Origin: Winogradskyella vincentii
GTDB lineage: Bacteria; Bacteroidota; Bacteroidia; Flavobacteriales; Flavobacteriaceae
Assembly: GCF_020166345.1 (NCBI RefSeq)
Contig: NZ_JAIUJS010000003.1
Span: 434,001-498,000, forward strand
Reading direction: 5' to 3'
DNA length: 64,000 bases
Shown: positions 24,577 to 33,539 of the stretch, piece after piece
Position numbering within the stretch: the stretch's first letter is position 1
Layout: the number at the start of each line of letters is the position of its first letter
The notes under the pieces: generated by a model
The model's database searches: none
Seen by the model: only the letters and a program-made list of their open reading frames with translations
What the model was told of the DNA's origin: nothing
Program-made: the position numbers and the translations under genes

Positions 24577-25377
24577 TTAAATACTTTCTATTTCTTGAAG
24601 TACTTTTTTCGTGGCTGGAAGTGGGTCTATTCCATATTCTTCATCTAATACATCCGCACATTTCTGATATGCTTTTATGGCTTGTGGTCTATTTCCTTTA
24701 ATAAGATATGCTTGCATTTGTAGACGATAGGCATCTTCCCAGGTTTTATCGATTGCAATGGCACATTGAGCTAATCGAATACTTTCTAATGGATTTTCAT
24801 TAAGCAATATTTCTGCCAAAATAACATAGGCTCCTAATATTAAGATTTGGATTTTCTCACGTTCTTCAGAGGACCAATCTTCGAAAATACGGTTTGGTAA
24901 ATAAACACCTTGATATAAGGCTATTGCAGATTTATATGCTTCTTTGGAGGTCGATAAATCCTCAGCATAGGCCTCGTTCCCAATAATAATGTATTGTTCT
25001 AAAGCTTCAACATCGATCCATATTTTGTCTAAATCTAATTGATAGCTTACACCTTGCCTAATGACAAAACTAGGCTCAGTACGAGATGGCCTATTTGGTT
25101 CTAAAACTTTATTGACACCATGTAAGGCAACTTTAAAATCGCGGTCGTCTCCCTCCTCCCAAAGGTGCTCCATAATACTTTCTTTATGAAGTGCATGACG
25201 ATGTCGGTTTGAAATTAAATATTGTAATAATTGAACGGTTTTATCTCTTCCCCATTGTTTAGAATCAACCTTTTCATTATCGCGCCACAGGTTAAACTGT
25301 CCCAAGGTTTGAATACGAATTTTCGCATTCTCCCGAAACTCTTTAAGCTCAAGTAATTTGTTTTGGAGATGGCTCAT
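24577..25377 (-). CDS. SARP-type transcriptional regulator (winged helix plus BTAD)
   Basis: The 266 residues begin, after about 17, with an OmpR-type winged-helix domain (IRIQTLGQFNLWRDN, KTVQLLQYLI, SIMEHLWEEGDD), then a bacterial transcriptional activator domain of TPR-like helices (about 115-266: LYQGVYLPNRIFEDWSSEE, ILAEILL, DAYRLQMQAYLIKGN). SARPs typically activate by binding direct repeats near -35. Such regulators are common in actinobacteria and uncommon in this phylum. It starts 6 bp after the stop of the 191-residue phasin-like gene, hence one operon, and may control the granule genes. Confidence 0.82.
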   Translation of the reverse strand: MSHLQNKLLELKEFRENAKIRIQTLGQFNLWRDNEKVDSKQWGRDKTVQLLQYLISNRHRHALHKESIMEHLWEEGDDRDFKVALHGVNKVLEPNRPSRTEPSFVIRQGVSYQLDLDKIWIDVEALEQYIIIGNEAYAEDLSTSKEAYKSAIALYQGVYLPNRIFEDWSSEEREKIQILILGAYVILAEILLNENPLESIRLAQCAIAIDKTWEDAYRLQMQAYLIKGNRPQAIKAYQKCADVLDEEYGIDPLPATKKVLQEIESI

Positions 25378-25383
25378 TTAGGG

Positions 25384-25959
25384 CTATTTCTTTTTGGCTG
25401 TGGTCGTCTTTTTTGTTTTTGACGTACTTCTTGTTTTTGTAGGCTTATTTATTGCATCTACTTTTGTATTTAACTTTTTCACCTCATTTACCAATTCTGA
25501 GATAGACTCTTTAATTGTATTAAAATCAGACCTTGAGGCATTTCTCCAATCATCAATAGGTACTTTTTCCATTAAATCCTCTCCTAACTCACTAATCTGA
25601 TCCTGTAGATTAGCAACTTGCTTTCTCGGATCTTTAATCGTTTCCATGATTACTTTTGGACCTTCTTTTGTAACAGTTTTCCAAAGAGATAGGCTCTTTG
25701 TCAATAAGGACTCTTGTTCCTCCTGAGACTCGTGCTTAGTGGCTTCAATCGTTAAATCTGCCAGACGCTCTTGTATAAATTTAACAGCATCGTTGAAGTC
25801 TGAAAAACTTTGATCCTTACCGCCTTGAACATGAGACACCTTTCCGCGCCATTGCACTTTAGATTCACCTTCTTCCTCGAATATTATCTGATTAAACCTA
25901 ATCATAAATGAAGCTGTTTGACCTGCTCTTTTTTCCATGGTAAAATTTTTATATCGCAT
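25384..25959 (-). CDS. Phasin-like protein with N-terminal WRG domain
   Basis: 191 residues; ATG 25959 (ATG 25938 is possible). The N-terminal 70 residues (MIRFNQIIFEEE, KVQWRGKVSHVQGGKDQSF, FNDAVKFIQERL) resemble a small domain, WRG...HV.sG...F..l..fi, that I associate with proteins next to bacterial regulators of this kind. The middle and end are helical, with coiled-coil-like SDFNTIKESISELVNEVKKLNT followed by a Lys/Thr/Ser tail (TKTRSTSKTKKTTTAKKK), as in PHA granule proteins. Translationally close to the SARP gene. Granule or DNA association is inferred. Confidence 0.6.
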   Translation of the reverse strand: MRYKNFTMEKRAGQTASFMIRFNQIIFEEEGESKVQWRGKVSHVQGGKDQSFSDFNDAVKFIQERLADLTIEATKHESQEEQESLLTKSLSLWKTVTKEGPKVIMETIKDPRKQVANLQDQISELGEDLMEKVPIDDWRNASRSDFNTIKESISELVNEVKKLNTKVDAINKPTKTRSTSKTKKTTTAKKK

Positions 25960-26332
25960 ACAAATTACGATTCTTTTTTTATAAACTAATTAAAAATATA
26001 GGCAATGAAAACTTTACATAAAGAACCATATAACAATTATGGTAATGCTTACTTACACCAGTTCACTAAGTTCATACATAAATGAGAATTCCAAACTTTT
26101 ATAATAGATTTATGATTTTATGCCGACAGGCCATAATGGCATATGAGTTTGGAGAATTTTAAAATTCACCTAGTAATGTGAATTATTTATTACAACTGAA
26201 TTCCTAATTGGAAATCAATTTGCTATATTTAGTTCATTTATTGAAAAATCTTAGTAGATTTTAATACTACGAGTCCTCCACAAATATGTTGGTGGTAAAC
26301 ACATTAAATTAGGTTTGAATCACAACAGAAAA
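25960..26332. other. Non-coding divergent region with two perfect palindromes
   Basis: 373 bp between the divergent phasin-like and GT2 genes. It contains GCCATAATGGC (26130-26140) and GAATTTTAAAATTC (26154-26167), both perfect inverted repeats and possible regulator sites. No ORF of note, no RNA gene recognised. Confidence 0.45.
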
Positions 26333-27556
26333 ATGCTACAAGAATTAATTGAAAATTGTCCAAAAAAAGTTGATTTAACGAATAAAAGGCATCTTGGAAT
26401 AATTACAGAAACAGTAGAAATAATCTTAGAAGACCTTGATATCCAAGAAATCGAAAAAATAGAACAGCAATTAATTAGTAAAAATGATGACTCACTCATT
26501 TTCATTTTACTGTCCTTTAAAATTGCCAAGTCTAAGCTACTTACATCAAAAATAACAGAACCCTTAAAGATTTCTGTGGTCTTCGCTGTTTATAAAGAAC
26601 ACAATAGAATTCTGAAAAAAAGTGAACATCCACATGGAGAAGATTTTCTTCTAAGAAAAGTTAATCAGCTCCAATGGTTGTTTAATGACCAGCCTTTAAT
26701 CACGTGGGAGTTGATAATTGTAGATGATGGTTGTCCTGAAGGAAGTGGAAAAATAGCACAAGATATTATTGACAAGAACAACTTAAATGACCAGGTACGT
26801 GTTCTTTTTTTAGCTGACGCCATAGAACAAGGACAAGCAGTGGTAAAATCCTTAACTTCGACAAGAGACAGTCAAAAAGGAGGTTCCATAGTCTATGGGA
26901 TGTGGAATGCCATTCAACAAAAAACTACAGATAACTCAATTGTAATTTATACAGATGCAGACCTATCTACACATTTAGGTCAACTTATGCTGTTGGTTGA
27001 TCCATTATTGCATCAAAATAAATTAGTTGCTCTTGGTTCACGTAGAGAATCAAATTCAGTTGTTATAAAAAAAGGTGTAAGGAATAATCGAGGTAAACTC
27101 TTTATTTATTTATGGAAAAGACTGATACCTAATTTAGGTGATATTGTAGATACTCAGTGCGGATTTAAAGCATTTAAAGCCGAAATTATTCCTCATATAA
27201 TTAATGACTTAATAGAATCTAAGTTTGCCTTCGATATAGAATTACTCCTCAAAACAGAACTCTTCAAAAAGGGGTCAATAATTAAAATTCCTATTGCTTG
27301 GATAGATAGTGAGGAGGCATCAACAACTACAGATTTACAACCTTATTTATCAATGCTAAAATCTATAGCCATGATGAACAAACGGTACTTCCACAAACAG
27401 AAAAAAGATAACGAATTTGTATCTTTCATAGAATCACTTAACGAGGAAAGGTTTAATATACTGTTGGACAATATACCACGAAATATCACAATTAGAAATC
27501 CTGATGAATTCACGGATTATGATGAGGTAAGAGTTGCTGATTTATTAATAGACTGA
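26333..27556 (+). CDS. Family 2 glycosyltransferase (DPM1/DPG-synthase-like)
   Basis: ATG at 26333 gives 407 residues (a TTG at 26315 is less likely). After an N-terminal helical region of about 80 residues, the GT-A fold begins at KISVVFAVYKEHN; ELIIVDDGCPEGS holds the first acidic motif, IIYTDADLSTH the DxD metal site, and VDTQCGFKAFKAEII resembles polyprenyl-phosphate sugar transferases. No C-terminal membrane helices are seen, so it is probably a soluble enzyme. Donor and acceptor unknown. It is isolated between the granule genes and a decayed duplication. Confidence 0.82.
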   Translation: MLQELIENCPKKVDLTNKRHLGIITETVEIILEDLDIQEIEKIEQQLISKNDDSLIFILLSFKIAKSKLLTSKITEPLKISVVFAVYKEHNRILKKSEHPHGEDFLLRKVNQLQWLFNDQPLITWELIIVDDGCPEGSGKIAQDIIDKNNLNDQVRVLFLADAIEQGQAVVKSLTSTRDSQKGGSIVYGMWNAIQQKTTDNSIVIYTDADLSTHLGQLMLLVDPLLHQNKLVALGSRRESNSVVIKKGVRNNRGKLFIYLWKRLIPNLGDIVDTQCGFKAFKAEIIPHIINDLIESKFAFDIELLLKTELFKKGSIIKIPIAWIDSEEASTTTDLQPYLSMLKSIAMMNKRYFHKQKKDNEFVSFIESLNEERFNILLDNIPRNITIRNPDEFTDYDEVRVADLLID

Positions 27557-27726
27557 ATGCTAACTCTAGTAACTGAGGCGTTATTCCCATCCTGAACATT
27601 ATAAGTGCTTAAAAAATCAACTTCTGTGGATTCAAGAACTTTTTTCTTGTAAACTTTTGTAGAGTCTTGGTGGGCTAAAATTAAACCACCGTAAAAGAAT
27701 ATTATATATACAATGAATTCTTTCAC
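27517..27726 (-). pseudogene. Decayed copy of the 5' end of the DUF3570 gene
   Basis: From ATG 27726 it reads MKEFIVYIIFFYGGLILA and on to NNASVT, nearly identical to the first 50 residues of the gene at 39660-41105. Homology stops at 27569, after which the frame runs about 17 unrelated codons to a stop inside the 3' end of the GT2 gene. A fragment of a 481-residue gene, not a functional one. Confidence 0.85.
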
Positions 27727-27738
27727 TTATAAAAAAGT

Positions 27739-27887
27739 TTAATTATATCCACAGCCACCACCAAAATTTCCACCATTTGCACCTGACGCACCTTCTCTAT
27801 ACAGCTTATAACTAGTAGAAAAAATTTTAATTTTTTCTAAGATAATGCCATGTCTGGATCATTTAAATTTACTTTTTCATATTCTTT
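27739..27887 (-). pseudogene. Decayed copy of the 3' part of the DUF4266 lipoprotein gene
   Basis: Matches 41118-41267 at nucleotide level. Relative to the intact gene it has CAA changed to TAG (ALSQ becomes ALS-stop), a one-base deletion a few codons later, and Cys to Tyr in the C-terminal CGCN. The lipoprotein signal peptide part is missing; homology ends at 27887. Together with 27569-27726 it is one duplicated segment. Confidence 0.85.
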
Positions 27888-28028
27888 CAAAGCGAAATAC
27901 TCAGGTTTTTTTGAAGTACTAAAAATGACTAAAAACTGACCATCATCATTACTAGAGGGAAGTTAAACTTGTACCTTTAAAATCTATTTAATCGATTAGT
28001 TATCAATTATTTAAAACATTATTTAGTC

Positions 28029-29858
28029 ATGAAATATAATACTATAATTATAGGTGGTGGATTGGCAGGATTAACCGCTGGAGCGACACTCTCAAAGTTT
28101 GGAAAAAAAGTTCTTTTATTAGAGCAACATCACAAGCCTGGTGGCTGTGCAACCACATTTAAACGAGGCGATTTTATTGTAGAAGTTGGCCTTCATGAAA
28201 TGAGTGGATTGACCGAAAATGGTTCAATAACACAAATTTTTAAAATGTTAAACGTGGATAAACACGTACAATTTGAAAAAGTTCCTGAGTTTTACGGAGT
28301 GGTTTCTGGCGATGAAGACTTTGTTATGCCACACGGATACGAAGCTGCCACTAAAGCACTAATCGAAAAATATCCTGAAGATAAAAAAGGTATCAACCGG
28401 TTTATGAAACTTATTGCAGGTACGCGTAAAGAGGCCATCAACTTACCACGATCTCGATTTATGCAGAAATTAATTTATCCATTGATGCCATTATTATACC
28501 CTAACTTAGTTGAGGCGACTAAACATACTGTTGGATCTTGGCTAGATAAATACATTACCAATGAAAATGCAAAATTAGATCTAATAGCACATCTTGTTTA
28601 TTGGGGAGATGATCCTTATACGCTGTCAATGTTTTACTACGCTGTACCGTTTTCAGGCTTTATTGAGAATGGTGGTCACTTTATAAAAGGCGGATCACAG
28701 GAACTTTCCAACTACCTCGCTTCATACATTGAAAAAAATGCTGGCACTGTTCTTTTAGGCAAAAGAGTTGAGAAAATCAGTACCAAAAATGGCAAAGCAA
28801 CTGGAGTAACATTCCGTGATAGTTTTAACGAAAATTCAAAACCTACAACTATTTTATGTGATAATGTTATAGCTAATTGTGCCATTCCTACGGTACCATC
28901 GCTATTAGACAAACCCTACTCTACTCAACTTCAACAAAAAATCGATTCAAAAACAAATTCATGTTCACTATTATGCATGTATCTAGGTTTCAACACTGAT
29001 GTCGCAAAATTTGGTGTAAAATACTATTCAAATGTTTTTAACGGAGACGATGTAACTGCCATAAAAGATATTAAAAATAACCACCATGGCGATTGGTCTA
29101 AGCGCAGATTCATTTTTGTTGACTATAACAAGGTAGATTCTGGATTGGCTCCGTCACCTAAAACTGAAGGTGTAATTTGTGCAGTAGACTATATCGAAGA
29201 TTGGGAAAATTTAAATAAGGAAGAGTACAAAGCCAAAAAAGAAGAAATCGCTCAAATATTATTAGAACGTTTAGATAAACGTTATCCAGGAATAAAAAGT
29301 AGTATTGAATACTACGAAGTATCTACATCTAAAACTATTAAAAGATATACTTCAAATCCTAGTGGTTCTGTTTATGGTTATGCACAAATTAAAGACCAAA
29401 TTGCAAGTAAGCGATTTAGAAACAATTTCTTGATCCCAAACCTTTACTTTGCATCAGCATGGGCATTCCCAGGAGGTGGCTTTGAAGGGTCAATTCAAGG
29501 AGGTTTCTTGGCAGCATTACAAATGAATCAAGACAAAATTTGGTCAGAATGTGACGATGAGAAATATCAGGATGATAGGATAGTTCAACTTATAGACAGA
29601 AAAGAAATTGATGATCATACATTGCAATTATCCTTTGCCAAACCTGTTGGTTTTGAAAAATCAAACGGTGAGTATGCGATTCTTGAAATTATAAATCCAA
29701 AAGAACTGGCATTAGACTTACCATATCGCTGGCTACCGTTAGACAATAATAGCGATAGCCTGAGGTTTCAAATTAAATCAGATGACAGCAGTTTCTCTAA
29801 AAGTTGCGAACTCATAGATATTGGTGATGATGCTATTGTATACGGACCTATGGGTTAG
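28029..29858 (+). CDS. Phytoene-desaturase/retinol-saturase-like FAD oxidoreductase with C-terminal flavin-reductase barrel
   Basis: The first about 500 residues form an FAD-dependent oxidoreductase: GGGLAGLTAGATLSKFGKKV dinucleotide motif at the N-terminus, PGGCATTF, and a C-terminal FAD motif near YFASAWAFPGGGFEGSIQGG. This is the carotenoid desaturase/isomerase and retinol saturase superfamily. The last about 100 residues (VQLIDRKEIDDHTLQLSF, GEYAILEI, GPMG) look like the FAD-binding barrel of ferredoxin reductases and stop where an NAD domain would begin. Likely acts on an unsaturated lipid or isoprenoid; substrate unknown. Confidence 0.8.
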   Translation: MKYNTIIIGGGLAGLTAGATLSKFGKKVLLLEQHHKPGGCATTFKRGDFIVEVGLHEMSGLTENGSITQIFKMLNVDKHVQFEKVPEFYGVVSGDEDFVMPHGYEAATKALIEKYPEDKKGINRFMKLIAGTRKEAINLPRSRFMQKLIYPLMPLLYPNLVEATKHTVGSWLDKYITNENAKLDLIAHLVYWGDDPYTLSMFYYAVPFSGFIENGGHFIKGGSQELSNYLASYIEKNAGTVLLGKRVEKISTKNGKATGVTFRDSFNENSKPTTILCDNVIANCAIPTVPSLLDKPYSTQLQQKIDSKTNSCSLLCMYLGFNTDVAKFGVKYYSNVFNGDDVTAIKDIKNNHHGDWSKRRFIFVDYNKVDSGLAPSPKTEGVICAVDYIEDWENLNKEEYKAKKEEIAQILLERLDKRYPGIKSSIEYYEVSTSKTIKRYTSNPSGSVYGYAQIKDQIASKRFRNNFLIPNLYFASAWAFPGGGFEGSIQGGFLAALQMNQDKIWSECDDEKYQDDRIVQLIDRKEIDDHTLQLSFAKPVGFEKSNGEYAILEIINPKELALDLPYRWLPLDNNSDSLRFQIKSDDSSFSKSCELIDIGDDAIVYGPMG

Positions 29859-30223
29859 TTAAAAAACAATTTTAAGTCCTATTAAAAAAGTTTATTACTT
29901 TCATTTTTCCGCTCGAATAAATCAAGTTTGTAAACACAGATTATACTGCTGTATGCAAACTTGTTTTAATAAGTGACAGTGTGGTTCATTCAAGAATTGG
30001 AGCTTACCATAAGGAATTAAAAGCAATGGATGTTAGTAGTATAATAAAATAATAACGCGTAACAAATTGTATATCAACGTTGAAAACACTGGCATATCTG
30101 AATACATAAAAAGCCTGTAACTATAGAAATTAATTATGACAAGCCAATAACGTGTATAATTCCATATATTTACTTCTTTTGTTGGTTGGGTAGAGATTAA
30201 TAACCCATTTGATATTTAAATAA
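29859..30223. other. Intergenic region with a stem-loop and a possible coding remnant
   Basis: 365 bp between the flavoprotein and SulP genes. CAAGTTTG (29923-29930) and CAAACTTG (29956-29963) form an 8-bp stem with an inner ACAG/CTGT pair, followed by TTTT: a weak terminator candidate. On the plus strand a short open stretch up to a TAA at about 30050 reads like protein (HSRIGAYHKELKAMDVSS) but has no start; it may be a gene remnant. Confidence 0.35.
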
Positions 30224-32455
30224 ATGGAAAACACTCCCAAAACGGGTATTAAGGGACTTCTTGAGAATTGGCAAAGCGATTTAATCGCAGCGGTGAGTGT
30301 AGCACTCATTGCATTACCCCTTTCGTTAGGTATTGCATTAGCGGCAGGTGCACCAGCAATGTCTGGTATCTTTTCAGCCGTTATTGGTGGTGTGGTTACT
30401 ACACTCTATCGAGGAGGTCATATTTCAGTAAACGGACCAGCTAAAGGAGTAATTGGAGTTATTCTCCTAGGTATTGTATTAATGGATGATGGAAAAGGTC
30501 AGGCATTTAATTACGTTTTGGCTGCAGTGGTTGTTTCTGGTGCTATACAAATGCTATTGGGAATATTAAAGTTAGGTCGATTGGCGGATATTTTCCATAG
30601 TTCCGTGATTCATGGCATACTAGCCGCTATTGGAATTATCATTTTTGCAAAACAGATCCACGTGGCTATGGGTACGCATTCTGATAGTCCGAGCATTATA
30701 CAAAACCTTATTGATGCTGTTTTATTCTTGCCTCAAGCTAATCCATTCGTGCTTATTATTGCTTTGTCTGGATTACTCTTATTATTGTTTCATTCAAAAA
30801 TCAGTTATAGGTTTTTTCATCTATTACCTGCACCAATGTGGGTTATAGCACTTTCTATTCCTCTCGTTTATGCATTCAATTTCTTTGACCAACAAACGCT
30901 TTCATTCCTAGGCAGATCCTATGAAGTTGGACCTCATTTATTATTGGATATTCCAGATACTATTGTGGATTCCATAATGCATCCCAACTTTGGAAAAATT
31001 AATACCATTGAATTCTGGACAACCGTATTTTCCATTTTGATCATAACAAGTATAGAATCCTTAGCTATTGCAAAAGCAGTTGATAAAATAGATCCTTATA
31101 GACGAAAAACAGATTTAAATAAGGATTTAACAGGTATTGGGTTTAGTACAATGATTGCTGGGTTAATTGGAGGTTTGCCAATTATTGCTGTGATTATACG
31201 AAGCACTGTTAATATCCACAATGGTGCAAAAACTAAATGGTCTAATATGTATCAAGGCCTTTTGTTGTTACTTTTTATAGTAGTATTGAGTCCAATAATG
31301 AGACAAGTACCATTATGTGCTTTTGCTATTCTACTTGTATATACAGGTTTTAAATTGGCATCTCCAGCTGTCTTTAAACAAGTGTATAATCAAGGAACTG
31401 AGCAACTCGTTTTCTTTATTGCCACAATGATTTTAACCTTATATACTAATCTATTAGTTGGTTTACTTGGTGGTTTATTACTAGCATTGATAACGCATAT
31501 GTTACTTGCTAATGTGTCTATCCCACAGTTTTTTAAGATGGTTTATAGATCGCGTACAAAATTAATGAAACGTCCAGATGGTAGTTTTGATTTAAAGATT
31601 AGAGGTATTGCCAATTTCTTAGGAATTTTAAAAGTGGATAAACTGGTAGCACAAATTCCGGCAGGAGCAGATGTTAATATTGATTTATCAGATACAAGAT
31701 TGGTAGGTATGACCTATATGGACTATTTGGTAGAATACCTCAAGATTCAAAAATCAACCGGTGGTGAGGTATTTATAACAGGATTGGATTCGCATGTTTC
31801 ATCATCTACATATAATAGAGCTTTAAAACTTAGTTTAACCAGCTCAACAGTCAAATTATCTCAAAGGCAAAAACGATTAAGAAATTTAGCAACTGAAAAA
31901 GATTATGAATATTCTAGTCTGGTTGATTGGAATACAATTTATTTAAAGAAGTTCCACTTTTTTGAAATAAGACCAATTGAACGTAAATATAATTGCCTCA
32001 AAGGAACCTTTGAAGATTTAAATGTATCATGGGAAATTGCAGATGTAACTTTTAATGAAGGCCAAGCTTTTACAGCTGAGACGTTCAATACAACGCTCAT
32101 GGTTCTAAAATTGAATAAGAAAATACCGATTTTCACAATGGAAAAAGAGGCGGTATTAGAAAAATTATTTGATCGTGTTATGGCTTTCACAGGGTATAAA
32201 GACATTGATTTTGAGATGTATCCAGATTTTTCTAAAAAATTCCTACTTATGGGAAATAATGAATCTGAGATTAGGTCATTTTTTACAGATGAAATAGTTC
32301 GCTTTTTTGAGAATAATCAGATTTATCATTTAGAAAGTAATGGAGAGGCAATAATTATTTTTGATAAAATCAAATTGGCACGTACAGATGAAACTATAGC
32401 GTTTATAGATTATGCCAAAGAATTGGCGACGCTATTAGATGCTAAAACGACATAA
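30224..32455 (+). CDS. SulP family anion transporter with STAS domain and C-terminal extension
   Basis: The 743 residues include a SulP membrane domain (about 15-430) opening with DLIAAVSVALIALPLSLGIALAAGAPAMSGIFSA, the classic SulP start, and IESLAIAKAVDK. A STAS domain follows (about 450-540, NFLGILKVDKLVAQIP, VNIDLSDTRLVGMTYMDYLVEYL). About 200 more residues of no recognised family form a C-terminal extension. Such SulP proteins carry sulfate or bicarbonate; the ion cannot be told from sequence. Single gene; the closest downstream feature is an aldo/keto reductase pseudogene. Confidence 0.88.
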   Translation: MENTPKTGIKGLLENWQSDLIAAVSVALIALPLSLGIALAAGAPAMSGIFSAVIGGVVTTLYRGGHISVNGPAKGVIGVILLGIVLMDDGKGQAFNYVLAAVVVSGAIQMLLGILKLGRLADIFHSSVIHGILAAIGIIIFAKQIHVAMGTHSDSPSIIQNLIDAVLFLPQANPFVLIIALSGLLLLLFHSKISYRFFHLLPAPMWVIALSIPLVYAFNFFDQQTLSFLGRSYEVGPHLLLDIPDTIVDSIMHPNFGKINTIEFWTTVFSILIITSIESLAIAKAVDKIDPYRRKTDLNKDLTGIGFSTMIAGLIGGLPIIAVIIRSTVNIHNGAKTKWSNMYQGLLLLLFIVVLSPIMRQVPLCAFAILLVYTGFKLASPAVFKQVYNQGTEQLVFFIATMILTLYTNLLVGLLGGLLLALITHMLLANVSIPQFFKMVYRSRTKLMKRPDGSFDLKIRGIANFLGILKVDKLVAQIPAGADVNIDLSDTRLVGMTYMDYLVEYLKIQKSTGGEVFITGLDSHVSSSTYNRALKLSLTSSTVKLSQRQKRLRNLATEKDYEYSSLVDWNTIYLKKFHFFEIRPIERKYNCLKGTFEDLNVSWEIADVTFNEGQAFTAETFNTTLMVLKLNKKIPIFTMEKEAVLEKLFDRVMAFTGYKDIDFEMYPDFSKKFLLMGNNESEIRSFFTDEIVRFFENNQIYHLESNGEAIIIFDKIKLARTDETIAFIDYAKELATLLDAKTT

Positions 32456-32505
32456 TATTCTTTAAGTCAGGCTAAGATTCAGTTAAATTTTGATTGCTTT
32501 ACTAA

Positions 32506-33036
32506 TATTTAATTGATTGGCCAGCTACTTCGCGTCAGTTTGACAACTGGCAACAACTGAATATAGGCACTTGGAGAGCTATGGAGGAATTGCACAATAA
32601 TGGTAAAATTCGTGCCATTGGCGTTAGTAATTTTTTAAAACACCACCTAGAGCCACTTTTGGAGAGTGCCAATATTAAGCCTTCTGTTAATCAAATAGAG
32701 TATCATCCAGGATACAAGCAAAAAGAAATCATGGAATACTGTAAGGATCATAACATATTGATTGAAGGATGGAGTCCACTAGGAAGAGGGAAAGTTTTAC
32801 AAAATGAACATCTAAAAAGCATAGCTAAGAAACACCAAAAAACGGTGGCATAACTATGTATTCGCTGGGCAATACAGAATGAAGTGATACCATTACCCAA
32901 ATCCATAACTCCACATAGAATAAAAGAAAACATCGAAGTTTTTGATTTCGATATATCTAAATCAGATATGGACATTATAGATCAACTGGATACATTTGGT
33001 AATTCAGGTCTACATCCAGAATATGTTGAATTCTGA
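32506..33036 (+). pseudogene. Aldo/keto reductase pseudogene
   Basis: One frame of 177 codons reads YLIDWPA, then GTWRAMEELHNNGKIRAIGVSNF, NQIEYHPGY, then an in-frame TAA (32851-32853) where homologues have AQ (GTGGCA-TAA-CTATGT), then LCIRWAIQNEVIPLPKS and a normal C-terminus ending PEYVEF. The N-terminal third, with the catalytic Asp, Tyr and Lys, is missing: upstream bases hold a stop and no match. Truncated plus nonsense mutation, so inactive. Confidence 0.88.
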
Positions 33037-33155
33037 GCTAAAAAGCCTTTTTTCAAAAATTTAGTTTTGTTTCATAAAAAATAAACCTGATTTGGAAATT
33101 AGCATACCAACTAACGTTAAATACTTGAAGCTATTTATCTGCTAAATCCCTTATT

Positions 33156-33539
33156 CTATTTTTGTAATTGATAAATAATATACGGGGCAATTGTTATCCA
33201 AATAAGTACTAAAACCCAAACTCGTCCTTGGAAAATATTATAGTCTTGAAATAACCTATTCCATGAATGGCCTGCAACGTAATGACCAAATGTAAATTCG
33301 AAGATTATTGTTAGAACGAGCCATAATAATCCAATTTTAATTGCTTGGATTTCCGAAGAGGGGTTCAAAATCTTAAATAATACCCACACGTAAATACCAA
33401 ATAATACAATCATTGTTGCCGTTGATATTTGATGTGCCTGAAGCTCATTCAATTTATTTCTTATTACCTTTTCACGAAATAAACCGTTTGCAATTGCTAT
33501 TATTATCATTGGAAACCAAGCAATTATATACCTCCACAT
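33156..33539 (-). CDS. Four-helix membrane protein, unknown
   Basis: 127 residues with hydrophobic segments at about 3-19, 42-60, 67-90 and 105-123. A distinctive loop FTFGHYVAGHSWNRLFQDYNIFQGRVW contains two His and aromatic residues. I recognise no characterised function. It is transcribed opposite to its neighbours. Composition is typical of the genome, so I take it as a real gene. Confidence 0.65.
   Translation of the reverse strand: MWRYIIAWFPMIIIAIANGLFREKVIRNKLNELQAHQISTATMIVLFGIYVWVLFKILNPSSEIQAIKIGLLWLVLTIIFEFTFGHYVAGHSWNRLFQDYNIFQGRVWVLVLIWITIAPYIIYQLQK

Noticed and set aside
27517..27726. Independent small membrane protein
   Set aside because: Nearly identical to the first 50 residues of the DUF3570 gene at 39660-41105 and truncated; a pseudogene fragment.
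27500..28028. Insertion sequence causing the duplication
   Set aside because: No transposase, terminal inverted repeats or target duplication were found; the mechanism of the copy stays open.
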